A stretch of 10,568 nt of DNA from an uncultured Clostridium sp. (GTDB lineage Bacteria > Bacillota > Clostridia > Clostridiales > Clostridiaceae). Below are positions 1 to 7,549 of this stretch, piece after piece (position 1 is the stretch's first letter; every line of letters begins with the position of its first letter). A program made the position numbers and the translations under genes. The notes below the pieces were generated by a model. It was not told where the DNA came from, made no database searches, and was given only the letters and a program-made list of their open reading frames with translations. Location: the NCBI GenBank assembly GCA_937927335.1, contig CALBDU010000069.1:1-10568 (forward strand). The letters are read 5' to 3'.

Positions 1-33
1 GAAATGAAAAAATTAATGCTTAAGAGAGAATAG
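1..33 (+). CDS. atpH: F1 ATP synthase delta subunit, C-terminal end only (partial)
   Basis: Frame 1 is open from the first base for ten codons (E-M-K-K-L-M-L-K-R-E) and ends at TAG 31-33, ten bases before atpA. The position immediately upstream of atpA in the usual firmicute order (delta, alpha, gamma, beta, epsilon) and the charged Leu/Met/Lys-rich tail fit the C-terminus of the delta subunit, which joins F1 to the peripheral stalk. The identification rests mainly on gene order, since only ten residues are visible. Confidence 0.6.
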   Translation, partial: EMKKLMLKRE

Positions 34-43
34 AGGTGAGCCT

Positions 44-1558
44 ATGAACATAAAACCTGAAGAAATTACTTCGATTATTAAACAAGAAATTCAGAAATAT
101 GAGAAAAAGATTGAGACAGTAGATTCAGGTACAATAATTAATATAGGTGATGGTATCGCCAGAGTATATGGTCTTAATGAATGTATGGCAGGAGAACTGC
201 TTGAATTCCCTAACAATGTTAAGGGTATGGCTTTGAACCTTGAGCAGGACAATGTTGGATGCGTTCTTTTGGGATCAGATAAGGGTATTAAAGAAGGAGA
301 TATTGTCAAGAGAACTGGTGAAGTTGTTGACGTTCCTGTGGGAGATGCTCTCATAGGAAGAGTTGTTAATTCACTTGGCCAGCCAATAGATGGAAGAGGT
401 CCAATTAACACTACTGAAGTAAGACCAATAGAACTTATTGCACCAGGCGTTATTACAAGACAATCCGTTAAACAGCCTCTTCAGACTGGATTAAAGGCTA
501 TCGACTCAATGATTCCAATAGGAAGAGGTCAAAGAGAGCTTATTATAGGTGACAGACAGACAGGTAAAACTGCAGTTGCTATCGATACTATAATAAACCA
601 AAAAGGACAGAATGTTATTTGTATATACGTTGCCATAGGTCAGAAACAGTCTACAGTAGCTCACATAGTTAATACATTAACTGAAATGGGCGCTATGGAT
701 TACACTATAGTTGTTTCATCAGCTGCTTCCGATACAGCACCATTGCAGTTTATTGCACCATATGCTGGCTGCACTATGGGTGAACACTTCATGTGGCAGG
801 GAAAAGACGTACTTATAGTATATGATGATTTGTCTAAGCACGCTGTTGCTTACAGAACAATGGCACTTCTTCTTCGTAGACCACCAGGAAGAGAAGCTTA
901 TCCTGGAGACGTATTCTACCTTCACTCAAGACTTCTTGAAAGAGCTGCAAAGCTTTCCGATAAGTTAGGAGGAGGTTCATTAACTGCGCTTCCAATTATT
1001 GAAACCTTGGCTGGAGACGTTACAGCATATATCCCAACTAACGTTATATCCATAACGGACGGACAGATATTCCTTGAGTCAGAATTATTCTATTCAGGAC
1101 AAAGACCGGCTGTTAACGCTGGTATATCAGTATCCAGGGTTGGTGGTAACGCTCAGATAAAAGCAATGAAACAGGTTTCAGGATCCCTGAGACTTGAACT
1201 GGCTCAGTACAGAGAATTGGCTGCATTTGCACAATTTGGTTCTGACCTTGATAGAGAATCCAAGAGAAGGCTTGAAAAAGGTAAGAGATTAACTGAAATC
1301 TTAAAACAGCCTCAATACAAGCCAATGCCTGTTGAAAAGCAGATAATGATATTATTTGCCGGCGTGGATAATCACCTTATGGATGTACCTGTGGAAAGAA
1401 TAAAGGAATTTGAAACTAAATTCTTTGAATTCATGGATACACATCATAGAGAAGTAGGCGAAGCTATAGTGCAGAAAAAAGCTCTTGATGATGAGATTAA
1501 GGGAAATTTGGCTGCAGCAATAGCAGAATTTAAAAAAGTATTTTTAGCAGAGGAATAG
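44..1558 (+). CDS. atpA: F1F0 ATP synthase subunit alpha
   Basis: Non-catalytic nucleotide-binding subunit of the F1 hexamer at the inner face of the membrane; it alternates with beta and helps build the catalytic sites. The 504-residue length is normal. Seen in order: N-terminal helix contacting the stalk (about 1-25), beta-barrel (about 26-95), Walker A GDRQTGKT at 169-176, Walker B region DVLIVYDD at 255-262, the family signature PAVNAGISVS at 355-364, and R365 in VSRVG, equivalent to the arginine finger that reaches the beta catalytic site. The C-terminal helical domain contains AQYRELAAFAQFGSDLD (387-403). ATG 44 is preceded by AGAGGTGAG (32-40), which overlaps the upstream stop. It lies 24 bases before atpG in the same operon. 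The coupling ion (H+ or Na+) cannot be told without subunit c. Confidence 0.99.
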   Translation: MNIKPEEITSIIKQEIQKYEKKIETVDSGTIINIGDGIARVYGLNECMAGELLEFPNNVKGMALNLEQDNVGCVLLGSDKGIKEGDIVKRTGEVVDVPVGDALIGRVVNSLGQPIDGRGPINTTEVRPIELIAPGVITRQSVKQPLQTGLKAIDSMIPIGRGQRELIIGDRQTGKTAVAIDTIINQKGQNVICIYVAIGQKQSTVAHIVNTLTEMGAMDYTIVVSSAASDTAPLQFIAPYAGCTMGEHFMWQGKDVLIVYDDLSKHAVAYRTMALLLRRPPGREAYPGDVFYLHSRLLERAAKLSDKLGGGSLTALPIIETLAGDVTAYIPTNVISITDGQIFLESELFYSGQRPAVNAGISVSRVGGNAQIKAMKQVSGSLRLELAQYRELAAFAQFGSDLDRESKRRLEKGKRLTEILKQPQYKPMPVEKQIMILFAGVDNHLMDVPVERIKEFETKFFEFMDTHHREVGEAIVQKKALDDEIKGNLAAAIAEFKKVFLAEE

Positions 1559-1582
1559 AAATTTCTTTGCGGGAGGTGAAAT

Positions 1583-2434
1583 ATGGCAGGGGCAGGACTT
1601 GTTGCAATTAAAAGAAGAATCAAATCCGTAACCAGTACTCAAAAAATTACTAAAGCCATGGGACTTGTTGCCACCTCTAAACTCAGAAAGTCCAGAGAAA
1701 TGCTGGAGTTGAATGAGAAGTATTATAATCACTTCAATTCAATAATGGATGATGCCGTTTCAAATGTGGAGGATTATAATGTTTTTACACATGGAAATAA
1801 TAGCAAGAAAAAGTTGTATATTACTTTAACTTCAGACGGGGGCCTTTGCGGCGGATTTAACTCAAACGTAGTTAATGAAGCAGCTAAAGTGCTTACCGCT
1901 GACAAAGAAAATTCCTTGGTTATATCCGTAGGTCAAAAGGGAAGAATGTACCTGAAAAGGTATAAATTTGAAACAGCGGCTGAATTTGTAGACATACCAG
2001 ATGTGCCAACTTTAGATGAAGCTGCTACTATTACTAATAAAATTGTAGAAATGTATCAAAGCGGAGAAGTAGGCGAGGTATACGTAATATACACTAAGTT
2101 TTTTTCAGCTGTAAAACAGGTGGTTAAAGTAGAGAAAATACTTCCTTTTAAGAAAAAGGAAGGCAGCTCTGATGGCAGATTTATAAAAATTGAACCTGAA
2201 GCTGAGGTTTTTATAAACGAAGTTGCATTGCTGCACATAAAACAGACGCTGTTAAACTATATGCTTAATGCAAAGGCAAGTGAGCAGGGCTCCAGAATGC
2301 AGGCCATGGACGGAGCAACAAAGAATGCAAACGAATTGCTGGATGCACTGAAGCTTAAATTTAACAGAGTAAGACAGGGTGTAATAACACAAGAAATTTC
2401 CGAAATAGTTGGAGGAGCAGAAGCTCAGAAGTAA
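1583..2434 (+). CDS. atpG: F1F0 ATP synthase subunit gamma
   Basis: Central rotor shaft of F1, whose rotation drives the conformational cycle of the three beta subunits. At 283 residues it has the usual bacterial length. The N-terminus carries the typical coiled-coil start (AIKRRIKSVTSTQKITKAMG, residues 8-27, with the conserved K-I-T-K-A-M run), the central Rossmann-like domain contains SDGGLCGGFN (84-93), and the C-terminal helix ends in the family signature ITQEISEIVGGAEA (268-281). The start at ATG 1583 is set by GGGAGGTG at 1571-1578. It lies 24 bases after atpA and 12 bases before atpD, so it is translated from the shared operon mRNA. No truncation or missing motif is seen. Confidence 0.98.
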   Translation: MAGAGLVAIKRRIKSVTSTQKITKAMGLVATSKLRKSREMLELNEKYYNHFNSIMDDAVSNVEDYNVFTHGNNSKKKLYITLTSDGGLCGGFNSNVVNEAAKVLTADKENSLVISVGQKGRMYLKRYKFETAAEFVDIPDVPTLDEAATITNKIVEMYQSGEVGEVYVIYTKFFSAVKQVVKVEKILPFKKKEGSSDGRFIKIEPEAEVFINEVALLHIKQTLLNYMLNAKASEQGSRMQAMDGATKNANELLDALKLKFNRVRQGVITQEISEIVGGAEAQK

Positions 2435-2446
2435 GGAGGGAAACTG

Positions 2447-3841
2447 ATGCCATCAAACATAGGCAAAGTTGTACAGGTAATAGGACCTGTTATAGATATT
2501 AAGTTTAGTACAGAAAACCTTCCTAACATTTATAATGCAGTTGAGATAGATATGGGTACTAAAAAATTAGTAGCCGAAATTGAACAGCATATAGGTGATG
2601 ATATAGTTAGAGCCATATCAATGGAGGGAACAGACGGCTTAAAAAGAGGCATGGACGCCATAGATACAGGAGCCCCAATCACTGTTCCTGTAGGAGATGC
2701 GGTATTAGGAAGGCTTATAAATGTATTAGGACAGCCAATAGATGAAGCCGGCGATTGTAATGCAGAAATACATTATCCAATCCACAGACCAGCGCCAACC
2801 TTTGAAGAACAATCCGTGGAACCGGAAATGTTTGAAACTGGTATAAAGGTTATCGACCTTCTGGCACCATATCAAAGAGGAGGTAAAATAGGACTCTTCG
2901 GCGGAGCCGGTGTTGGTAAGACAGTTTTGATACAGGAGCTTATAAACAATATAGCTAAGGAACACGGTGGTACATCAGTATTCACAGGTGTTGGAGAAAG
3001 AACAAGAGAAGGTAACGACCTCTATCATGAAATGAGAGATTCAGGAGTTATTAATAAAACAGCATTGGTATTCGGACAGATGAATGAACCACCAGGAGCC
3101 AGAATGAGAGTTGCCCTTACAGGACTTACAGTTTCTGAATACTTCAGAGACCAGGGTCAGGACGTGCTTTTGTTTATAGATAATATATTCAGATTTACTC
3201 AGGCTGGTTCAGAGGTTTCAGCTCTTCTTGGACGTATACCAAGTGCGGTTGGATACCAGCCTACACTGGCAACTGAAATGGGTGCTCTTCAGGAAAGAAT
3301 AACCACTACAAAGACAGGATCAATAACTTCTGTTCAGGCTGTTTATGTTCCTGCGGACGACTTGACAGACCCAGCTCCGGCAACAACATTTACACATCTT
3401 GATGCAACAACGGTTTTATCAAGAGCTATAACAGAGCTTGGTATTTATCCTGCAGTGGATCCTCTTGAATCCACTTCAAGAATACTGGACCCAAGAATTG
3501 TTGGTGAAGAACATTATCAGATTGCATCAGATGTTAAGCATATTCTTGAGAGATATAGAGAGCTTCAGGATATAATTGCCATACTCGGTGTAGATGAATT
3601 GTCAGAAGAAGACAGAGTTGTAGTTACAAGAGCAAGAAGAATCCAAAGGTTCTTATCCCAGCCGTTCACAGTTGCAGAACAGTTTACCGGCATGAAGGGT
3701 GCTTACGTAAAAATAAATGAAACTATCAGAGGATTTAAAGAAATACTTGCCGGCAAGCATGATGAAGTGCCGGAAGCAGCATTCCTATTTGTTGGTACCA
3801 TTGAAGAAGCTGTTGAAAAAGCAAAGACATTTGCTCAATAA
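2447..3841 (+). CDS. atpD: F1F0 ATP synthase subunit beta (catalytic)
   Basis: Catalytic subunit of F1; makes or hydrolyses ATP at the alpha/beta interface. The 464-residue length is normal. Key sites: Walker A GGAGVGKT at 152-159, catalytic glutamate E184 and R185 within GVGERTREG (181-189), Walker B LLFIDN at 241-246, adenine-pocket Y334 followed by the signature PAVDPLESTS (335-344), and the DELSEED lever at 383-389 that contacts gamma. All catalytic residues I can place are present. The AAGGAGGG ribosome site (2433-2440) overlaps the atpG stop codon, a spacing that favours translational coupling. The 44-base gap to atpC is the widest inside the operon, and I see no terminator in it. Confidence 0.99.
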   Translation: MPSNIGKVVQVIGPVIDIKFSTENLPNIYNAVEIDMGTKKLVAEIEQHIGDDIVRAISMEGTDGLKRGMDAIDTGAPITVPVGDAVLGRLINVLGQPIDEAGDCNAEIHYPIHRPAPTFEEQSVEPEMFETGIKVIDLLAPYQRGGKIGLFGGAGVGKTVLIQELINNIAKEHGGTSVFTGVGERTREGNDLYHEMRDSGVINKTALVFGQMNEPPGARMRVALTGLTVSEYFRDQGQDVLLFIDNIFRFTQAGSEVSALLGRIPSAVGYQPTLATEMGALQERITTTKTGSITSVQAVYVPADDLTDPAPATTFTHLDATTVLSRAITELGIYPAVDPLESTSRILDPRIVGEEHYQIASDVKHILERYRELQDIIAILGVDELSEEDRVVVTRARRIQRFLSQPFTVAEQFTGMKGAYVKINETIRGFKEILAGKHDEVPEAAFLFVGTIEEAVEKAKTFAQ

Positions 3842-3885
3842 GTAATTACTGCCTAATCTTGTGTTAGTTTTAGAAGGAGATAAAT

Positions 3886-4281
3886 ATGGCAAATACTTAC
3901 AAATTAGTTATCGTTACTCCTGAAAAGCAATTCTATCAGGGAGAAGTGGTGGAGTTGATTACAGGAAGTACTCAGGGTAATGTGGGGATACTTGCCAATC
4001 ATATGCCATTAGTTACAACTTTAAGACCTTCTGTAACAGAAATTGTTGATAAAGACGGAAAGAAGATGAAGGCATTTACTTCCTCCGGTATTTTGGAAGT
4101 CAAGGACAATGCTGCTACTATGCTCTGCGATGCAAGTGAATGGCCTGAGGATATTGACATCAAAAGGGCTGAAGCTGCTAAAACCAGAGCAGAGGAAAGA
4201 CTTAAACAAAAAGATGGCATTGATGTTAAAAGGGCAGAATTAGCATTAGCCAGAGCACTGGCGAGAATTAATATAAAATAA
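3886..4281 (+). CDS. atpC: F1F0 ATP synthase subunit epsilon
   Basis: Rotor subunit at the foot of gamma; its C-terminal helices can extend and block ATP hydrolysis. It has 131 residues, normal length. The N-terminal beta-sandwich (about 1-84) shows the family stretch GNVGILANHMPLVT (31-44). The C-terminal helical hairpin (about 87-131) is complete and ends ALARINIK. Two copies of IDxxRA occur, at 90-95 (IDIKRA) and 112-117 (IDVKRA); the first corresponds to the ATP-sensing motif described for Bacillus PS3 epsilon. The start at ATG 3886 has AGAAGGAGA at 3872-3880. It is the last gene of the operon, followed seven bases later by a strong terminator. Confidence 0.97.
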   Translation: MANTYKLVIVTPEKQFYQGEVVELITGSTQGNVGILANHMPLVTTLRPSVTEIVDKDGKKMKAFTSSGILEVKDNAATMLCDASEWPEDIDIKRAEAAKTRAEERLKQKDGIDVKRAELALARALARINIK

Positions 4282-4287
4282 TTATTT

Positions 4288-4320
4288 GAAAGCACGAAAT
4301 TAAATTTCGTGCTTTCTTTA
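4288..4320 (+). terminator. Rho-independent terminator of the atp operon
   Basis: A perfect 13-bp inverted repeat, GAAAGCACGAAAT (4288-4300) and ATTTCGTGCTTTC (4304-4316), has a three-base TAA loop and is followed by TTTA. It starts seven bases after the atpC stop and separates the ATP synthase operon from ywmB-murA. Confidence 0.85.
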
Positions 4321-4377
4321 TGTTAAAATTACATTCGCACATTTTATTAATAAAGCTATATATTATTAATATGTTTA

Positions 4378-4407
4378 TTGAATATTAATCAGATATTTGT
4401 CCATAAT
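4378..4407 (+). promoter_or_regulatory. Putative sigma-A promoter for ywmB-murA
   Basis: TTGAAT (4378-4383) and CATAAT (4402-4407) are separated by 18 bases, giving four and five matches to the TTGACA/TATAAT boxes. The predicted transcript start is near 4414, about 24 bases before ywmB. It lies just downstream of the atp terminator, where a new promoter is needed. The region is very AT-rich, so chance matches are possible. Confidence 0.5.
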
Positions 4408-4437
4408 CAATAATATCAAATCTAAACGGAGGAACAT

Positions 4438-5106
4438 ATGAAAAGGAAGTTGTTTCTTTCTTTGCTGGCTGTTGTTGCAGTCCAGCTTATAATATACGGA
4501 CAGGTATCTGCACAAAAAAATTCATTAATTACTGAACAGATAATTAATGAATGTAAAGCTGTTCCAGTGGAATACGGTTTAACTGCAATCCTTCAGGGTG
4601 ACGATGACTACAACAGCCTTTGCAGGGAGGTATTTTCCAAAACCGGTCTGTTGGATAAATCGGAAATTAATTCCCAGGGAGGGATATATTCTATCAAGGC
4701 AGAAGCTAAAGGAATTTCCATGGAGGCACAATTAGTTGAAAACAGGCTTGAAATTCAAATTACAGGAAAAGATATAAGTGACTATACAAAATTTAAGGAA
4801 GAGCTGTTTAATGTACTAAGCAATAGCAATAGCCGGCCACAGTACTATCAATATACAAAATGCAGCCTTAAAGGTAAGGGTATTGACGAAACCTATGAAA
4901 AAGTTGTTTCTTTAGCTGTATTCAAAGGTGTGAAAAATTTAAATACAATTAATATAGATAATGGATACAGCATTACCGGCTATACCGGTTCTCAGGAAAG
5001 GATCCGGATTATGGGCAGATATATAGATATGAGTATAGCTATTGTAGGCTATAAATCAGGCAACTATATAATAATAGGCACCCCGGAAATAATGGCAGCT
5101 TATTAA
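4438..5106 (+). CDS. ywmB: YwmB-family (DUF1779) exported protein
   Basis: A 222-residue protein with a clear secretion signal: basic MKRK, a hydrophobic segment (about 5-21) and a signal-peptidase-like VSA-Q junction after residue 25. The remainder looks like one soluble extracytoplasmic domain with no catalytic motif that I recognise. The assignment to YwmB rests on length, export signal and its place directly upstream of murA and spoIID, the order I know from Bacillus subtilis. The function of the family is not known to me; its 'TATA-box binding-like' name is a structural label and does not fit an exported protein. GGAGGA at 4428-4433 sets ATG 4438. Only 21 bases separate it from murA, so the two are probably co-transcribed, which hints at an envelope role. 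Confidence 0.8.
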   Translation: MKRKLFLSLLAVVAVQLIIYGQVSAQKNSLITEQIINECKAVPVEYGLTAILQGDDDYNSLCREVFSKTGLLDKSEINSQGGIYSIKAEAKGISMEAQLVENRLEIQITGKDISDYTKFKEELFNVLSNSNSRPQYYQYTKCSLKGKGIDETYEKVVSLAVFKGVKNLNTINIDNGYSITGYTGSQERIRIMGRYIDMSIAIVGYKSGNYIIIGTPEIMAAY

Positions 5107-5127
5107 TAATTAAATTGGAGGAATTAG

Positions 5128-6390
5128 ATGGATACAATAAGAGTTGTTGGGGGAAATAAATTGTCTGGTGAGGTTAATATAAGCACGGCTAAAAATTCAG
5201 TTCTGCCGCTGATAGCAGCAACTATTCTATGTGGTGATAAATGTATAATAAGCAATGCTCCTATGCTGGAGGACGTGTTTGTATTATGTAATATTTTAAA
5301 ATCCATTAATGCAGATGCTCAGATAGATGATATCAACAGTAGGATTATAATAGACAGTTCTAAAGTTATAAATGAAAATCCGGAAAATGATCTGGTAAAA
5401 AAAATGAGAGCATCGTTTTTGATTATGGGTCCTATGTTATCAAGGTTTGGTCATTTTAAAATATCGCTGCCTGGAGGCTGCAATATCGGAACCAGGCCTA
5501 TAGATCTTCACCTAAAAGGATTTAGTGCCCTTGGTGCAGATATCACCATAGGTCATGGATTTGTGGAAGCTAAAGCAAAGAAATTAAAAGGGAATAAGGT
5601 TTATCTTGATTTTCCTTCAGTTGGTGCCACAGAAAACATTCTAATGGCGGCTGTTTTTGCAGATGGTGAGACAGTAATTGAAAATGCTGCGGAGGAACCA
5701 GAAATTGTGGATCTAGCTAGAATAATTAACAGTATGGGCGGCAAAATTGTAGGAGCAGGAACGGAAAGTATTCATATTATAGGGGTTAAGTCACTTAAGG
5801 GAACTAATCACAAGCCTATATATGACAGGATAGAGGCAGGAACCTTTATGATAGCAGCAGCCCTTACAAAAAGCAAGATTAAAATCAACGGTATATGTGA
5901 GGAACACTTGAAACCTGTAATAGCAAAGCTTAGAGAAATGGGAGTGATTATAGAAGTCAGTGATTGTTCCATTGAGGTAAATGGTGATGTGGACTTGAAG
6001 CCTGTGGACATAAAAACCATGCCTTATCCAGGTTTCCCCACAGATATGCAGGCACAAATTGCAGGCTTGCTTAGCACTGTGAAGGGTACCAGTGTAATCT
6101 CGGAAACTATTTTTGAAAACAGGTTCATGTATGTACAGGAGCTAAAAAGGATGGGAGCGAATATTAAGATTGACGGACGTAGTGCTATAATTGAAGGAGT
6201 AAATAAATTGTCGGGAGCAGAAGTTAAGGCAACTGATCTAAGGGCAGGAGCCACAATGATTCTCTGCGGACTTGCAGCTGAAGGAGAAACAGTGATCTCA
6301 GATATTTTCCATATTGACAGGGGTTATTACAATATTGAAGATAAATTTAAAATGTTAGGCGCTTCTATAGAAAGGGTTAGTTCAAGCTAA
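5128..6390 (+). CDS. murA: UDP-N-acetylglucosamine 1-carboxyvinyltransferase (MurA)
   Basis: First committed enzyme of peptidoglycan synthesis: transfers enolpyruvate from PEP to the 3'-OH of UDP-GlcNAc in the cytoplasm. The 420-residue length is typical of the two-domain EPSP-synthase-like fold. Visible active-site elements are K22-N23 in STAKNS, R94 in MRASFLIMGP, the catalytic loop GGCNIGTRP with C118 (E. coli C115) and R123, D306 in PGFPTDMQAQ, and R398 in HIDRGYYNIEDK. A cysteine rather than aspartate at 118 predicts covalent inactivation by fosfomycin (known for the family, inferred here). ATG 5128 has GGAGGA at 5117-5122. Position next to spoIID matches the Bacillus murAA locus. The stop codon lies within the 3' arm of a terminator hairpin. 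Confidence 0.98.
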   Translation: MDTIRVVGGNKLSGEVNISTAKNSVLPLIAATILCGDKCIISNAPMLEDVFVLCNILKSINADAQIDDINSRIIIDSSKVINENPENDLVKKMRASFLIMGPMLSRFGHFKISLPGGCNIGTRPIDLHLKGFSALGADITIGHGFVEAKAKKLKGNKVYLDFPSVGATENILMAAVFADGETVIENAAEEPEIVDLARIINSMGGKIVGAGTESIHIIGVKSLKGTNHKPIYDRIEAGTFMIAAALTKSKIKINGICEEHLKPVIAKLREMGVIIEVSDCSIEVNGDVDLKPVDIKTMPYPGFPTDMQAQIAGLLSTVKGTSVISETIFENRFMYVQELKRMGANIKIDGRSAIIEGVNKLSGAEVKATDLRAGATMILCGLAAEGETVISDIFHIDRGYYNIEDKFKMLGASIERVSSS

Positions 6391-6399
6391 CTCTTTTTT
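6371..6399 (+). terminator. Rho-independent terminator overlapping the murA stop codon
   Basis: GGGTTAG (6374-6380) pairs with CTAACTC (6387-6393), including one G-T wobble, around the loop TTCAAG. AAA (6371-6373) can extend the stem into the start of the T run, and TTTTTT fills 6394-6399. The murA stop TAA (6388-6390) is inside the 3' arm. This splits ywmB-murA from spoIID. Confidence 0.7.
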
Positions 6400-6461
6400 A
6401 ATGTAATAATATTTTGCTGCTTTTAATAAATTATTATAGGACTAATTTTAAGGAGTGTGTC

Positions 6462-7463
6462 ATGAAGAAAAAAGCAGTATCAGCTGTAATAATATTAATA
6501 TTTATAGCAGTTCTATTTATTTGCTTAAGCAATAAAGAAAATGTTTCAGGTTATAATTTAAATGACAGCAATGTAGTAATGGAGTCCTATGAAGGTGAGC
6601 CTGTGGTAAGACTTCTTTTAAGCAATGATAACAAGGTAATAACCCTGAAGCTGGAGGATTATATAAAAGGTGTAGTATCTGCGGAAATGCCTGCTGAGTT
6701 CAGCACAGAAGCGTTAAAGGCACAAGCAGTTGCAGCCAGAACATATGCGGTAACCCATATGGGGGCTTATAATGGAAGACAGTATGATAAAGCAAATAAC
6801 ATTGATCTGGTGGACACTGTGGAATGTCAGGTTTATATGGATACAGCAGTTCGTCTTAATTCCTGGCCTAAGGATAAACGGGATGAGTACTTGAAAAAAA
6901 TCAACGAAGCTGTAGATTCAACAAGAGGTGAGGTTATAACCTACAATGGCAATGTGATTTCAGATCCGTTTTTCTTTTCCTGCAGCAGTGGAAAAACAGA
7001 GAATTCTGAGGATGTATTTTCAAGTGCAGAGCCATATCTTAGAAGTGTAGCCAGTATGGAGGACAAGCAGGCTCCATCCTATGAGCATACAGTAAAAATA
7101 ACTAATGGAGAATTTATAAAAAAAATTAATTCTAAGTATAGCACAGCAAATTTAAAAAATTATAAGCTTAGCAGCCAGGTCGCAGTAATTAGCAGAACTG
7201 AAACAGGCACAATAAAAAAGGTAAAGGTTGGGTCTGTAACTATGACAGGTCTGCAGTTCAGAATGCTTTTAGGACTTAGTTCAGCAAATATAAATATGAA
7301 GTTTTATGGAAATTATATTGAATTTGATACCAGGGGTTATGGACATGGAGTAGGCATGAGCCAATGGGGAGCTAATTTTATGGGTAAAAACGGAGATACA
7401 TATAAAACTATAATAAAACATTACTATCAAGGAGTTAGTATTGATAGACTAAAATATAAATAG
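6462..7463 (+). CDS. spoIID: Stage II sporulation protein D (SpoIID), septal lytic transglycosylase
   Basis: Membrane-anchored glycan-strand cleaving enzyme of the engulfment machinery (with SpoIIM and SpoIIP), made in the mother cell. It has 333 residues from ATG 6462; that start has AAGGAG at 6450-6455, whereas the longer open frame from TTG 6414 has no ribosome site. Seen: short basic N-terminus and one membrane segment (about 5-22); the SpoIID core with VVSAEMPAEF (71-80) containing the catalytic-type E75; ALKAQAVAARTY (84-95); FFSCSSGKTENSEDVFSSAE (171-190); and the C-terminal RGYGHGVGMSQWGA (291-304). C122 and C174 flank the active-site region and might bind metal, as reported for some clostridial SpoIID proteins (inference). 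It lies between its own terminator and that of murA, so it is a single-gene unit. Confidence 0.96.
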   Translation: MKKKAVSAVIILIFIAVLFICLSNKENVSGYNLNDSNVVMESYEGEPVVRLLLSNDNKVITLKLEDYIKGVVSAEMPAEFSTEALKAQAVAARTYAVTHMGAYNGRQYDKANNIDLVDTVECQVYMDTAVRLNSWPKDKRDEYLKKINEAVDSTRGEVITYNGNVISDPFFFSCSSGKTENSEDVFSSAEPYLRSVASMEDKQAPSYEHTVKITNGEFIKKINSKYSTANLKNYKLSSQVAVISRTETGTIKKVKVGSVTMTGLQFRMLLGLSSANINMKFYGNYIEFDTRGYGHGVGMSQWGANFMGKNGDTYKTIIKHYYQGVSIDRLKYK

Positions 7464-7484
7464 CCATTTTTGGCTATTTTTTTT
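7458..7484 (+). terminator. Rho-independent terminator of spoIID
   Basis: AAATAGCCA (7458-7466) and TGGCTATTT (7471-7479) form a perfect 9-bp stem around a TTTT loop, followed by five more Ts (7480-7484). The stem's 5' arm contains the spoIID stop codon TAG (7461-7463). Confidence 0.85.
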
Positions 7485-7503
7485 AATATTTTTTATAAAT
7501 TAT

Positions 7504-7532
7504 GTATTTTTTTACATCTTCTGGACAAACTA
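7504..7532 (+). promoter_or_regulatory. Putative sigma-F (forespore) promoter of spoIIQ
   Basis: GGACAAACTA at 7523-7532 fits the sigma-F -10 pattern GGnnAnAnTw at every defined position. GTATT at 7504-7508 matches four of five bases of the -35 pattern GYWTA, with a 14-base spacer. B. subtilis spoIIQ is sigma-F dependent, so the match is where it should be. The expected transcript start (about 7539) leaves only about 11 bases before ATG 7550 and would cut into the start of the ribosome site; that is the main reservation. Confidence 0.55.
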
Positions 7533-7549
7533 CAAATGGAGGTGTTTGT

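Noticed and set aside
3999..4295. 98-codon minus-strand frame opposite atpC
   Set aside because: Low-complexity Ser/Ala/Leu composition typical of an antisense shadow, and it begins inside the atp terminator hairpin.
4392..4405. Possible Spo0A box (TTTGTCCAT) upstream of ywmB
   Set aside because: The core matches TGNCGAA at only four of seven positions and overlaps the predicted -10 box in AT-rich DNA; not enough to call.
6414..6461. Longer N-terminus for SpoIID starting at TTG 6414
   Set aside because: No ribosome site is seen, whereas ATG 6462 has AAGGAG and gives the expected basic residues plus membrane segment.
7502..7549. Longer N-terminus for SpoIIQ starting at ATG 7502
   Set aside because: No ribosome site precedes it, the extra residues do not resemble a family N-terminus, and it overlaps the likely sigma-F promoter. 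ATG 7550 has GGAGGTG.
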